Origin: Metridium senile | Taxonomy: Eukaryota; Cnidaria; Anthozoa; Actiniaria; Metridiidae | Assembly (NCBI GenBank): GCA_949775045.1 | Contig: OX459102.1 | Span: forward strand, 350,501 to 414,500 | DNA: 64,000 bases | Direction of reading: 5' to 3' | In this document: positions 42,401 to 46,054 of the stretch, in pieces | Layout of the letters: each line of letters opens with the position of its first letter | Position numbering within the stretch: the first letter of the stretch is position 1 | Notes under the pieces: generated by a model | Seen by the model: only the letters and a program-made list of their open reading frames with translations | Told to the model about the DNA's origin: nothing | Databases searched by the model: none | Position numbers and translations under genes: made by a program

Positions 42401-44519
42401 TTACTACAATCTAACACACTTTTTATAATCTACATTGATTAGAAAAGAATTTAAAAATTGTTTTTCTATTTACTTTCAGAAACAATAAGCTAACAAGAAC
42501 ACACGTTCCAAACCATTTATTCTAGAATTAACAATACATATTTCCTGGTCACCCGTTGCATTGTGATTACCATACTGACAACCGCACGCGTGTCAATACA
42601 ATGTTTACAGTTATGATCGGAATTTTTTAAACAACCATAACTCCGTTCTTTCCCATATTTCAAAAGGATCTATAAAATATCGAATATCATTTTGTTGCTA
42701 TAAAATACGGAATGTCAATAATGTTGCCATAGAGGGGGTGATAACTACTATTAATTATTCATAGGTCATTATAGTAGTCACTCAATTGGAACCAGAGGTT
42801 ATTATTTGGAGCTAGAGGTTATTATTTTGATCCAGATCGAGGTTTGAAAGATACTTTGATAGATATGAAACTTAGACTTAAGACTTAGACTTGAATTTAA
42901 AGTAAAGAAAAAATCAAATGACACCAACGAGATTCGAACCCGCAATCTCTGCTTTCGAATTCCTACACCTAACGCTGTATGCTATCTGACCAACCGATGT
43001 CAGTTTTGGTTTAAATAAAAACGAAATGTCTTTTTCTTGATACTTGTTACAAAAGACATTGTTAGCATTGGTCCCATGGGACGGACAACAAAAATAGTTT
43101 AGTTAATTAATTATAATGGACCCTTTGGGAATTGTTAGTAAATGGTTTTCCTTCGAAAACAATGAGAATGTGTATTAAATGGGATAATGGCCTCGCTCCT
43201 CGGCTTATTGCAAATAATGCCCTTGCGCTGCGCGCTCGGTCATTATTTTCAATAAGCCTCGGAGCTCATCCATTATCCTATACATATTCTATAGCGCGTG
43301 CTAAAAATGTATTGCTTCAGTGATTTCTACCCATACTCCCGCTTGGGCTTGTCGCGTAGTCGCGAAGCCGGTCGGCGACAACGTTTTGTCAAATGACTGT
43401 ATAACTTTTTCAGTTACGCACTAATAACGTATGAATATTTACCCAAAATCACAAAACAAACTACAGCTCAATAATTATTTGAAGGAAGTTTATGAGAACG
43501 TATTGAAATAAAAAAAAACAGCAAGTTTCTACATGTAAATTTTGCATTAGTCAAATATTGCATAATTTATCCAACACTTCAAGCCATGAGCTAGGGTTCA
43601 ATGAACACGCTGATGCCGTGACAAAAAATTCAAAATGTGAACAGTACAATCTTGTCTCACCACGGTAAATGGATTCATTCGATCAACGTTCGGCGCTATT
43701 TACTAGGCTTAGAGGCTTTCAATACAAACAAAATCCAGGCAGAAGTTTCAATAACAACTGAGTATTGCACCAAAGACGTCTAGCTCAATAAACTATCGAC
43801 TAGTTAAGGGTATGGCTTGTATTTTGAGGATACTGTTATTTTAATGTGCATTTCAAATAAAACATGTGATTTATGTGATTCCAAAAAATGGAAAATAATA
43901 GGTCTGGGCTGTATGCTTGATATAATAATAAATATATTGGGATTTTAACCTTTTATGATTTTATCTCACGACGGTTTTTAAAAGTAAATACACACGTAAC
44001 GCAGACTATGGCTGCCGTGATGAGACGATCACGTTAGCTAAACATTGAGCTGATAGTATTTGTAATAATCTATATTGAGGAACAATGGATTGTATGTTTA
44101 TTAACAATAAAAGCCTAATGTAGTTACTGTAATGATACGTCTATTCTATAACTCACATGATTGATGCGAAGCAGAAGCTACTACAACACTGATGCTGTAT
44201 AATATATCACACCACATCATTTCAAGCGATCAAAGTATTTCCAATTTGAAGTACTTTTTGCTCAATTGTATCAGTATTACAACTAATCGAATATAATGCT
44301 GTATATCGACTGCATAATATTGCTAAGAAGTACCCTCTATAGATTTGTGGGGAAATGTTACGTCTAAATGATTATTACAAACATTCATGGCTGTTGTTTG
44401 ACCTTAGACTTTACATATGAACTGTTTGCTTTCGATCTAAGTATTCTACATATTTGGTCAAATTTACCTTTCCCTGCTCCTGTAACAAGAGCACGTTTGC
44501 CTTTAAAGCTGATCTCCAT
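18434..44519 (-). CDS. DCXR: DCXR-like short-chain dehydrogenase/reductase, copy 2 (8 exons, giant intron 1)
   Basis: Exons: 44519-44468, 23271-23174, 22758-22604, 22423-22381, 21447-21348, 21070-21006, 19316-19190, 18537-18434. The lengths match copies 1 and 3 exactly, the junctions are GT-AG, and the product is 247 residues. The TGAGKGVG dinucleotide loop, NNAG, IVNVSS and YGSTK are intact, so a catalytically competent NADPH-dependent reductase is expected. Intron 1 (23272-44467) is 21.2 kb because it contains a Tc1/mariner-type MITE with a whole Polinton inside; without these it resembles the 3.1-kb intron of copy 3. The reading frame is untouched, but transcription must cross the Polinton, whose own genes lie on both strands. 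A TATAAATA box lies 77 bp upstream of the ATG. Intron 4 holds an 807-bp insertion and intron 6 about 1.7 kb of unique sequence. Confidence 0.88.
18795..19075. mobile_element. TA-flanked MITE (281 bp)
   Basis: GAGTGCTTACACC and its inverse ...GTGTAAGCACTC are bounded by TA on each side. Inverted pairing continues inward through TAGTGACTATCACTCAACTG and CAGCTTTAGTAACAATACAC. It lies in intron 7 of DCXR copy 2. TA duplication suggests a Tc1/mariner-type source. Confidence 0.8.
19573..19797. mobile_element. TA-flanked MITE (about 225 bp)
   Basis: GCGAAAACACTAGAACCATG is inverted at the right end (CATGGTTCTAGTGTTTTCGC in reverse), with TA on each side. The interior shares TAACTAATAGTTTTTATTTA with the element at 18795, so the two are relatives. 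It lies in intron 6 of DCXR copy 2. Confidence 0.7.
19860..20950. other. Intron 6 of DCXR copy 2, unassigned
   Basis: Apart from short repeats such as ACTAAAGAACCAAAGTG near 20230-20280 and a doubled AGTGATAAGATAAAGTATAG near 20430-20470, nothing is recognised. The 77-codon ORF at 20556-20789 has no visible domain. The block is absent from copy 3, so it is probably an inserted repeat such as a solo LTR or SINE, but no boundary was found. Confidence 0.35.
21541..22347. mobile_element. Insertion with 13-bp target duplication, contains an inverted-repeat core
   Basis: CATATATTATTTA occurs at 21528-21540 and again at 22348-22360. Copy 3 has a single similar site near 56027-56042, so about 807 bp is inserted here. 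Inside, GGCCTGATTTTGGTTAAATT (about 22051) is inverted near 22290-22320, and GTGTTTTTCAAAGAG (21912) pairs with CTCTTTGAAAAACAC (21967). The 13-bp duplication suggests retroposition, but the inner arms suggest nested DNA elements. Confidence 0.6.
23272..24383. other. Intron 1 of DCXR copy 2, right of the MITE/Polinton insertion in gene sense
   Basis: No gene is seen. From about 24190 to 24383 the sequence aligns with 59515-59696 in intron 1 of copy 3, sharing CTATTAAAAGTCCCAATAGG and TATACTGATAGACTACCAAG. That alignment defines the insertion point exactly. Confidence 0.7.
24789..25045 (+). repeat. Polinton left terminal inverted repeat (257 bp)
   Basis: It reads identically to the reverse complement of 42506-42749 except for 13 extra bases (TGTACAAATAGTG, near 24977-24990). 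It ends at TGGTTTGGAA, after which the two sides diverge. Confidence 0.95.
25119..25583 (+). CDS. Polinton ORF, 154 residues, unknown
   Basis: This is the first gene inside the left terminal repeat. It begins [20 protein letters not shown] and ends in an acidic then basic tail ([11 protein letters not shown]). The composition is that of a soluble mixed alpha/beta protein, with no membrane segment or cysteine cluster. A first-position gene with its own ATG close to the terminal repeat suggests early expression, but that is inference. I do not recognise the family. A possible alternative start is the Met at residue 3. Confidence 0.6.
   Translation: MSMVLEYDENNHLVINRLHPYQREDGQWIDTWYPKRILKDGDGTKVVITFRDYKKELERVIMSKSLVEKIFEGLDVLNTEKRMEKLTKNNRMVFGGRNADVVFDVLCMNIESVYPLYRRRYIVRSELRMVCFLINKGDQESDYDDEYPDLKKKN
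25584..26003. other. Polinton gap between two plus-strand ORFs
   Basis: It is AT-rich. A 60-codon ORF at 25818-26000 (plus; [20 protein letters not shown] internally) ends three bases before the next ORF in another frame. It might be a small gene or part of a spliced 5' region, and support is weak. Confidence 0.3.
26004..26645 (+). CDS. PC4-like single-stranded-DNA-binding protein, 213 residues
   Basis: Residues 54-110 match the pattern of the PC4 (transcriptional coactivator p15) domain: [11 protein letters not shown], then a VHIRKQF strand, a short loop, and [15 protein letters not shown] followed by a helix. PC4 domains bind single-stranded DNA as dimers and act in transcription or replication. 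The C-terminal half (about 120-185) is Gln/Arg/His-rich and likely disordered. The tail ([20 protein letters not shown]) is acidic. The start may instead be the Met at 26127 (residue 42), which would put the domain near the N-terminus as in cellular PC4. In this element it could coat displaced strands during protein-primed replication; that role is inferred. Confidence 0.6.
   Translation: MVKFFMNNSSKHKLYIERVEIGNQITLTSVHTQFSHRNYKNMSSEHPVVLGSRGFHLFVNEFKGVPKVHIRKQFRDQQTGTVYPTKQGITLSLEEWGQLLENRNEIQGELGRMQYRYNQAKMANSSQNRYQPYPRVQERQRHQNYYQERRQEQPQHHSISQERREDQSVRHQSGYKVEKERNVNPENIEVPDFVLNDFEQSNIDELFNGPVEY
26690..26989 (-). CDS. Small minus-strand Polinton ORF, unknown
   Basis: From the Met at 26989 ([20 protein letters not shown]) the ORF encodes a helical, charged segment ([20 protein letters not shown]) that looks like a short coiled coil or basic leucine-rich helix. 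The frame then runs into a (GT)n tract and a low-complexity end, so the true 3' end may be spliced or earlier. An upstream in-frame Met at 27019 extends it by ten residues. There is no family match. Confidence 0.4.
   Translation of the reverse strand: MEADSTSETLFDRIQRLTCQASLVGLPIQPPNEPDSTIDDEKLKRLQANLQRLKRIARQAGNRTNSVCNIYTHTHTGTKQERFFFMVSNCFNCLKKNHK
27144..27525 (+). CDS. Spliced RING-finger protein, 68 residues
   Basis: Three exons are inferred from GT-AG junctions that keep frame: 27144-27153, 27232-27382 and 27480-27525 (introns 78 and 97 bp). Exon 2 encodes a compact RING-type zinc finger: CxxC, then CGH, xxC, xxC, and a final CP-x4-C, giving ordered ligands C-C-C-H-C-C-C-C. RING domains recruit E2 enzymes and usually act as ubiquitin ligases. 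The protein is almost only the finger plus a short tail ([14 protein letters not shown]), so it would depend on partners. Viral RING proteins often redirect host protein turnover, but no target can be read here. It is missed by ORF callers because no exon is long. Confidence 0.6.
27660..27958 (-). CDS. Small spliced Polinton gene, 65 residues, unknown
   Basis: Exon 1 is 27958-27900 (starts [19 protein letters not shown]) and exon 2 is 27798-27660. The donor GTAAGTA and acceptor TCGTAG keep frame across a 101-bp intron. Exon 2 continues with [20 protein letters not shown] and ends in a hydrophobic/acidic helix. A CxC pair is the only motif. The antisense unspliced ORF starting upstream of exon 2 is less likely because it lacks a good start context. 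Function unknown. Confidence 0.45.
28230..32606 (+). CDS. POLB: Protein-primed DNA polymerase B of the Polinton (3 exons, 1407 residues)
   Basis: Exons are 28230-31219, 31295-31837 and 31916-32606; introns are 75 and 78 bp with GTAA...AG borders. It replicates the element using a protein primer. Order: a Glu/Gln-rich N-terminal stretch (about 60-105), a Cys/His-rich zinc region (about 437-550), a poly-Glu linker, then the 3'-5' exonuclease with FDFET (about 590), [10 protein letters not shown] (about 645) and YCRSDVDI (about 773). An insert with [14 protein letters not shown] (about 886) resembles very-short-patch-repair endonuclease sequence. Polymerase motif A (DFTSLYP type) is cut by intron 1 at its serine codon, motif B by intron 2, and motif C (YDTDS) is at about 1270. 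All key residues are present. Length and content fit Polinton polymerases. Confidence 0.93.
32682..33323 (+). CDS. ATP: A32/FtsK-HerA-type DNA-packaging ATPase
   Basis: It is 213 residues from the Met at 32682, whose neighbourhood ([12 protein letters not shown]) leads straight into the Walker A loop GPTMSGKT at 15-22. An upstream in-frame ATG at 32649 adds a non-conserved hydrophobic stretch. Walker B is LLVLDD at 85-90. A later block, [16 protein letters not shown], matches the conserved region after Walker B in Polinton ATPases. The family packages DNA into icosahedral capsids in adeno-like and poxvirus-like lineages. It lies between polymerase and capsid-associated genes, as in other Polintons. 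No key residue is missing. Confidence 0.9.
   Translation: MDPRLKHPFPMMCAGPTMSGKTSFVRQLLASGEDMIQNAPENIVWCYGEYQPQFAEMKTQIPNIEFVEGLPSNLNDLIDPTQRNLLVLDDLMSETGNSKELTNLVTRGCHHKNLSLIHIQQNLFAPGKENRTISLNCHYLCLFSNPRDRAQINYIARQMYPGNTRFLQEAYADACSKPYGYLFFDLKQETPEQFRVRTNIFPDQTHYAYVKKI
33357..33686 (+). CDS. Small basic Polinton protein, pX-like candidate (109 residues)
   Basis: It starts 34 bp after the ATPase stop. The first 85 residues are helical and very basic ([20 protein letters not shown]). The tail, [20 protein letters not shown], is a hydrophobic Gly-Phe-Leu segment like the C-terminus of adenovirus core protein X and other membrane-active capsid peptides. Proteins of this layout are common in Polintons. 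A role in condensing DNA or in membrane passage is inferred from resemblance only. The stop of this gene and the ATG of the next are one base apart (33686/33688). Confidence 0.65.
   Translation: MSQCLRKNIDFLRVLKNCNSKQRRAILQTADNQLLKAICECILNVLRGVVKINPQQKRKLTHHKNTLRKLADKKVSWTAKKKAIVQKGDGFLSIILPPVLQTLASLLTP
33688..34467 (+). CDS. Conserved Polinton protein of unknown function, 259 residues
   Basis: Begins [16 protein letters not shown]. Layout: an N-terminal helical region (about 25-75), a Gln-rich linker (about 92-105), a central conserved-looking domain ([20 protein letters not shown], then [20 protein letters not shown], about 110-190), and a Ser/Pro/Lys-rich tail with a poly-Ser run. I recall similar proteins in cnidarian and arthropod Polintons, always near the ATPase and capsid genes, without an assigned role. 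It may be a structural or assembly protein. The low-complexity linkers contain CAA and TCA microsatellites. Confidence 0.7.
   Translation: MARKMVLVPENFISNMQQSQKIQTTPVFKTMTELDAEMSRILTRNDIRDDEKLKLYNEAMHKYLEYEKQRKYVEPVPVKIQTIRENDDAGVQLKQQQQQQPQQHPQMEQEIVDSVPKTSKAKAQRLLNKLKQNRDIMYWNERGEIMYDGKSVPGTNIVDLVRDVMSDRKNFQPTNRELFSRGLARVNTPLDWIGNENRKSAVQRYTTLIDDSPPSDIVSISSPPSPPPSGKKQSKIMRKKKSSSSSSSSPSGVVRWLNY
34568..36418 (-). CDS. Major capsid protein fused to adenain-like cysteine protease (616 residues)
   Basis: Residues 1-445 match the Polinton double-jelly-roll major capsid protein: the N-terminal [20 protein letters not shown] and later [20 protein letters not shown] and [13 protein letters not shown] segments. 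From Met446 onward the sequence is an adenain-type (C5) protease: GVFPSDRLP, then [10 protein letters not shown] with catalytic His498, FWDSYG with acidic Asp514, and SNVCGQFC with nucleophile Cys553. The capsid part ends in its usual DYS-type terminus and the protease begins at what looks like its own original start, so the two were joined with almost no linker. In other Polintons they are generally separate genes. The protease presumably matures capsid proteins and may free itself. No frame break is visible. Confidence 0.88.
   Translation of the reverse strand: MAFVHHESAECTKSELDLFSLPPTQTSLEGGRWVDYHPISNISDSDPIEFLVSGAGNEYMHLAQTLLYVKVKITQANGQDIADDAKVGPANLLLQSMFSQVDVSLNGKLVSSSTNLYPYRAMLETLLSYGPAAKTSQLTAALFYKDKAGCLDETDPSKDDDTLNTGLKARYNHSKQSKSIEMVGRIHEDIFNLDRNMINGVELRLKLTRSKNEFCLLSPTTAANFKLVLEDAILYIRKEKISPSVLIAHAESLRKSNAKYPLRRVDMKVFSISRGALNFSQDNCFNGNIPKRVIMAMVDNDAFSGNYKKNPFTFKNNDLTFLGVYVDGESLPGKALQPKFTPDSALSFIMSYQSLFSGTGLMFHDRGNGISRDEFNQGYAIFCFDLTPDLSNSAHFNLVKQGNLRVELQFKQPIAQSINVVILAEFENLIEIDHQRNVLYDYSNYMDTAQLETILSTDKITRLQFRGVFPSDRLPHRLTHYPSAFVANVDPSSQPGSHWIAFYFDGKQQGEFWDSYGQPPEIYSSDIVDFLNNNSKRWTKNNRMLQSLDSNVCGQFCIYYLVHRCRGFSMNSIVSRFDKKNTRLNDAIVFEFVHRHYLYSSQSKSLVNTQMSKSRH
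36421..36987 (-). CDS. Basic core/pVI-like capsid-associated protein, 188 residues
   Basis: It ends 3 bp upstream of the capsid-protease start codon. An N-terminal Tyr/Gly-rich part ([20 protein letters not shown]) leads to a Gly-rich amphipathic segment, [20 protein letters not shown], reminiscent of the membrane-active region of adenovirus pVI and conserved in Polintons. The C-terminal 75 residues are Lys/Arg/Ser repeats with [13 protein letters not shown] clusters, suited to DNA binding or nuclear targeting. A core or internal virion role is inferred. Confidence 0.7.
   Translation of the reverse strand: MKKYYKPNPGLYRTYYTNQAKGQYGGTLPAFHGIQRQRGYGIGSFLKGLFRSAVPVLKAGAKSIGKTALASGMNLAQDYMDGKELKSASRSRALEAANSLTSQAVNRARSLINQKGKGIKRRASSKAVSSSRAKKKKTSTKKARQSSSRKKKSSGKVRQSNSSKKKGVSYKKTKARKKKKALRDIFGN
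36997..37755 (-). CDS. Penton-like minor capsid protein, 252 residues
   Basis: Begins [20 protein letters not shown], continues with [20 protein letters not shown], and has [17 protein letters not shown], a pattern typical of the single-jelly-roll minor capsid (penton) proteins of Polintons and related elements. It is mostly beta-rich, without membrane segments. It lies in the minus-strand cluster integrase, penton, core protein, capsid-protease, all close together. Its role at capsid vertices follows from the family. Confidence 0.8.
   Translation of the reverse strand: MEGSHFFLTLPSDSSMNIYPNNTVSEFTVNLPQPLDLSGEWEVGLKEIQYPHTWNNVRSQDQNNHFYIYDSSGLPTVYILEPGYYSSVKELLQGIKNTIRNKSARDSISLTYNTISRRVTIEIKNGYQISLVKGLANILGFKEDTTISKKTTALNTVNLEGALHSLFVYSDVIQAQVVGDTMVPLLRIVNVEGTYGETISKTFQDPPYFPISRKMIVCIEVNIKDHTGKNIPFESGKLIVQLHFRQRRPLYL
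37831..38958 (-). CDS. INT: Retroviral-type DDE integrase with chromodomain
   Basis: Catalyses insertion of the element and formation of the 6-bp target duplication. Numbering from the first ATG (375 residues): an N-terminal helical region, then the RNase H-fold core with Asp94 (WQADLVD), Asp155 (FYTDKGSEF) and Glu189 ([11 protein letters not shown]), with 33 residues between the second Asp and the Glu. An SH3-like region follows (about 268-325), then a C-terminal chromodomain (about 334-375, [16 protein letters not shown] and [20 protein letters not shown]). A better start is the Met at 38910 ([14 protein letters not shown]), giving 359 residues. The chromodomain may steer insertion to marked chromatin. 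Confidence 0.93.
   Translation of the reverse strand: MLVVAEKLLLRILTKQMEQYLQNLYYNPNRAGGFSGVDAVYRAVNEEGKYKISRNKIRKWLITQDAYTLHKPVRKHINRNRVLVDGIDYEWQADLVDMSSLSEYNNGVKFLLTCLDVFSKYAWVVPLKSKSATSLEKALNSILELGRKPEIFYTDKGSEFKNKLVNKLLERKNVQFITSQNETKASVVERFNRTLKTKMYKYFTWKRNMKYIDVLANFVHSYNNTVHRSIKMKPVNVNERNEKQVWENLYSNKKNKRTNRAKIKFKFQVGDKVRISKTRMTFEKSYLPGWSEEIFKIISRQSSRPPTYRIKDLEDEDIQGRFYELELQKVEKKDDVYRIEKVLRKRKRNDITEVLVKWQGWPNKFNSWIPEKDLL
38961..39092 (+). CDS. Possible 43-residue Polinton ORF
   Basis: A short plus-strand ORF ([20 protein letters not shown] onward) in the gap before the integrase start, ending [10 protein letters not shown]. It would be a single basic amphipathic helix. It lies antisense to a possible 5' extension of the integrase, and nothing but the frame supports it. 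Confidence 0.25.
   Translation: MHFDFLKRLETLSLNTPELGRQELILTRAKRQLIQIQIKHIII
39282..40103 (-). CDS. Acidic Polinton protein with Cys/His motif, about 273 residues
   Basis: The start at 40103 is chosen because it has a strong context (GCCATGG) and the upstream 34 residues look non-coding; the frame is open to 40205. The N-terminal part is followed by a poly-Glu/Asp stretch and a KKQR cluster resembling a nuclear signal. The C-terminal third carries [17 protein letters not shown], a CxxC...PSQ...HxxC arrangement that I recall in several Polinton- and virus-encoded proteins and which probably binds zinc. The function is unknown. The acidic tract suggests protein or nucleosome interaction. Confidence 0.6.
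   Translation of the reverse strand: MAEEQLFLYDSFYVSVKDNSNGSSKIEILEYKDNDCNTFPREDLSIHICNIESLAELCNKIQNEVLPFIRENRQQGLIAEEEEEEEEVKEKQAENEEDEDDNDRATKKQRTDGPNVSHLTKPSYMTKKHPQLRLNLPLSNVDCNEEPPKTEREKNIEDKLFELFAVEAWKRMRELLAKNCFGCVNICPSQRDHDLCMNISEYDVAYYSDLALTRVDGTKVIQYWREGNDINPPLNGLEVLKYHSFEWIEETCGCNYGQKSIKASLLKKMKEEY
40552..41250 (+). CDS. Single-pass LRR membrane protein encoded by the Polinton
   Basis: The preferred start is 40552 ([15 protein letters not shown]), a clean signal peptide; an upstream ATG at 40474 adds 26 residues. Mature layout (numbered from 40474): LRR N-cap [16 protein letters not shown] (50-65), one or two leucine-rich repeats (LSLRSNHL, then DVDLYDNP), a C-cap-like NCSC...C (120-136), a Thr/Ser-rich stalk likely to carry glycans with several NxS/T sites, a membrane helix at 210-231 ([13 protein letters not shown]) and a short basic cytoplasmic tail. 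This is a type I cell-surface topology. It resembles small LRR receptors of animals, so host capture is possible. Such a protein is not part of the usual Polinton set. Ligand and role are unknown. Confidence 0.65.
   Translation: MLSLAFLLIFWSVNGRAESNTYQCCPMQQCRCFRDLIDCADQTLINIPVISVSCSARYKFLSLRSNHLVCPNLTILHQLPNITDVDLYDNPMMNCSCISSTYSFALRSECATIITVVTTPAKTTRPPVKVSTSKMITHNDYTITQSMNLTTELPKLMTTSTQNTSTAIHRIKSSLSNKLIIQWVLQTSIPVIVLFIVIWIIICVYKKKAPSSTDIYSNATTIPKSQSTFKRF
41251..41503. other. Convergent spacer in the Polinton
   Basis: It separates the 3' ends of the LRR gene and the minus-strand ORF at 41504. It is AT-rich and probably holds both polyadenylation regions; CATTAAAAC (about 41305) is a weak candidate. 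Nothing else is seen. Confidence 0.4.
41504..42343 (-). CDS. Polinton ORF, 279 residues, unknown
   Basis: This is the outermost gene at the right end, transcribed away from the right terminal repeat. It begins [20 protein letters not shown], a basic start common in nuclear or virion proteins. The rest is largely helical (about 25-190), with [17 protein letters not shown] and [16 protein letters not shown] segments, and a less charged C-terminal part with [18 protein letters not shown]. No catalytic motif is seen. Its position and length mirror the unknown gene at the left end. I do not recognise the family. Confidence 0.6.
   Translation of the reverse strand: MKLRSGRVLKPVRHRRTINPRIVVNLSQVFEKIHIEEENKLKDEMIKELEMFTRMIFYHCCKELGHRVWIEDVERFIGGKLAQHDLANGEADEFFWKINFQQAWACMMNEMPMVSLMNAIKSFIKTEYNLQPGDPEYIKIKFTLKSYLYELYDENKVHKMLKLMTEHNQVKSSAKKIYLDKLASSIARQATNPLFHDQRIRKIELPWDNFLKFSREHCSFLPEFDGGQVLLRSPISICNFGMGSKPSYHYEILNSGETFTSPESNIRTAFLLHKRLCTK
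42506..42749 (-). repeat. Polinton right terminal inverted repeat (244 bp)
   Basis: It is the reverse complement of the left repeat, identical by eye except that it lacks the 13-bp segment present on the left. It ends ...GATAACTACT at 42749, followed by the ATTAAT target duplication. Confidence 0.95.
42756..43399. mobile_element. Right half of the split Tc1/mariner-type MITE
   Basis: It contains a tRNA-like stretch (42925-43010, minus strand) with a B-box-like GGTTCGAATCT but poor folding, and a near-perfect hairpin at 43181-43277 (GGATAATGGCCTCGCTCCTC pairing GAGCTCATCCATTATCC). It ends in the terminal repeat at 43313-43399. No transposase is present. Confidence 0.7.
43402..44467. other. 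Intron 1 of DCXR copy 2, gene-proximal part
   Basis: It aligns with 59697-61223 of copy 3 (for example CAGTTACGCACTAATAACGT and CGATCAACGTTCGGCGCTAT), apart from a 630-bp insertion in copy 3. No gene is seen. Confidence 0.7.
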
Positions 44520-44569
44520 CGTTTTGGATGTATATTTTTCTTACTTTCCACAATCTTACACAATCAGCT

Positions 44570-44705
44570 AGAACGTCTCGTGCAACGGTCGATAATATTT
44601 ATACCATGCACTTGACGACCCCTTGTCTCCCCCGCAGCCGTGTTTAGCCTCGTCACGCAACGCTCCTCCAATACGGTCGTTACGTTGAAGAGGTTGACAA
44701 AGAAT
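44570..44705 (-). promoter_or_regulatory. Conserved promoter of DCXR copy 2
   Basis: On the minus strand TATAAATA (44596-44603) lies 77 bp from the ATG. The surrounding 135 bp is conserved with copies 1 and 3. Conservation stops at about 44705, where an insertion begins that is absent from copy 3. Confidence 0.6.
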
Positions 44706-44787
44706 AGTAAGAATAAAGAAAAGTATTGTACTTTAAGTACAAATATAGAAACTGCAATGACGAATAACTTATTTTGGTCTATAACTT

Positions 44788-46054
44788 AAATTTCCCGCCG
44801 TAACCAATCGATGAAACCGATCATCGGAAATTCAATCGATCAATCGATATCATTCGATATTATTACTAAATTGATATCGATTGTCATCGGTCAATCGATC
44901 ACCAGTCGATAATCACAAAAAAGTCTCCAATCGATGATTATCTATTGCTATTAGATGTTTATCGATTGCTATTAGATGTTTATCGATTGCTATTAGATGT
45001 TTATCTATTGCTATTAGATGTTTATCGATTGCTATTATATGTTTATCGATTGCTATTAGATGTTTATCGATTGCTATTAGATGTTTATCGATTGCTATTA
45101 GATGTTTATCGATTGCTATTAGATGTTTATCGATTGCTATTATATGTTTATCGATTGCTATTAGATGTTTATCGATTGCTATTAGATGTTTATCGATTGC
45201 TGTTAGATGTTTATCGATTGCTATTATATGTTTATCGATTGCTATGATATGTTTATCGATTGCTATTAGATGTTTATCGATTGCTATTAGATGTTTATCG
45301 ATTGCTATTTTATGTTTATCGATTGTTATTAGATGTTTATCGACTGCTATTAGATGTTTATCGATTGCTATTATATGTTTATCGATTGCTATTATATGTT
45401 TATCGATTGCTATTAGATGTTTATCGATTGCTATTAGATGTTTATCGATTGCTATTATATGTTTATCGATTGCTATTAGATGTTTATCGATTGCTATTAT
45501 ATGTTTATCGATTGCTATTAGATGTTTATCGATTGCTAATGGGTTTTTATGTTTTGCATTGTCATAGTTACTCTTAACATCAATGTTTACGGAAGGTTTA
45601 TGGCTAACTTTTCATCACGGTTAATGGCTTACAGGTAGCCATATTCCGGCTAATGGTTAATCTCATTGGGACCTGTACGAGTTGAGTTAACATCATGTGA
45701 TCATATCGATACAACCAATTGTTCTAGTTAAATCACGTAAAAAACATTGTTTATCAGATTTTTCTATGTTCATGTTTGTACAATGAAATAAATTGTATTG
45801 CCAAAGAACATTGAAACAGTTGTATTATACAGTATATATATATTGTAAACAAATAAATATACCGATACCAATCGATACCAATTAGGTTATCGATTGCTAT
45901 TAGAAATCGATAACAATCGATGATCACACATTTCTTCTTCATCGATTGGTCATCGATTTTAGATATCAATCAATAAATTGATATCGATTGGTATCGACTG
46001 ACTATCGATTGATATCGATTATCGGTTTCATCGATTGGTTACGCCGGGATATTT
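44788..46054. mobile_element. ATCGAT-rich inverted-repeat element with a 21-bp minisatellite core
   Basis: The termini are inverted: CGTAACCAATCGATGAAACC at about 44799 matches the inverse at about 46022-46043. Both arms are crowded with ATCGAT/GATATCGAT words. The core (44936-45540) has about 29 copies of a 21-bp unit, GCTATTAGATGTTTATCGAT plus T. The whole 44705-46430 interval is missing from the promoter region of copy 3. No transposase is present, and the Leu/Val/Tyr ORFs are repeat artefacts. Confidence 0.75.

Larger units (their letters stand above)
24789..42749. mobile_element. Complete Polinton/Maverick element (17,961 bp)
   Basis: It starts AGTAGTTATCACCCCC and ends with the inverse GGGGGTGATAACTACT, the AG...CT ends expected of Polintons. 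The 6-bp target duplication ATTAAT is at 24783-24788 and 42750-42755. It has integrase, protein-primed polymerase B, packaging ATPase, adenain-like protease and two capsid proteins, the full hallmark set, plus accessory genes. Genes from about 25 to 34.5 kb are mostly on the plus strand, and those from 34.6 to 42.3 kb mostly on the minus strand. The reading frames are open and the terminal repeats nearly identical, so it is likely a recent insertion. Polintons are regarded as virus-like because of the capsid genes. Confidence 0.97.
24384..43399. mobile_element. Tc1/mariner-type MITE split by the Polinton
   Basis: The left terminus CAGTCATTTGACAAAACGTT (24384) is inverted at the right end (43399) over about 77 bp, including GTCGCCGACCGGCTTCGCG. 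It is flanked by TA (24382-24383 and 43400-43401). Copy 3 has the uninterrupted single TA at 59695-59696. Without the Polinton the element is about 1.05 kb and non-coding. The left half is 24384-24788 and the right half 42756-43399. CAGT termini with TA duplication are typical of Tc1/mariner. Confidence 0.85.

Noticed and set aside
42925..43010. Functional tRNA gene on the minus strand
   Set aside because: A B-box-like GGTTCGAATCT is present, but the acceptor and anticodon stems do not pair convincingly. More likely a tRNA-derived repeat.
18434..44519. DCXR copy 2 as a pseudogene broken by the Polinton
   Set aside because: The insertion is wholly within intron 1. All exons, splice sites and catalytic motifs remain intact.
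44945..45577. LLLDVYR repeat ORFs
   Set aside because: They are an artefact of the 21-bp minisatellite inside an inverted-repeat element.
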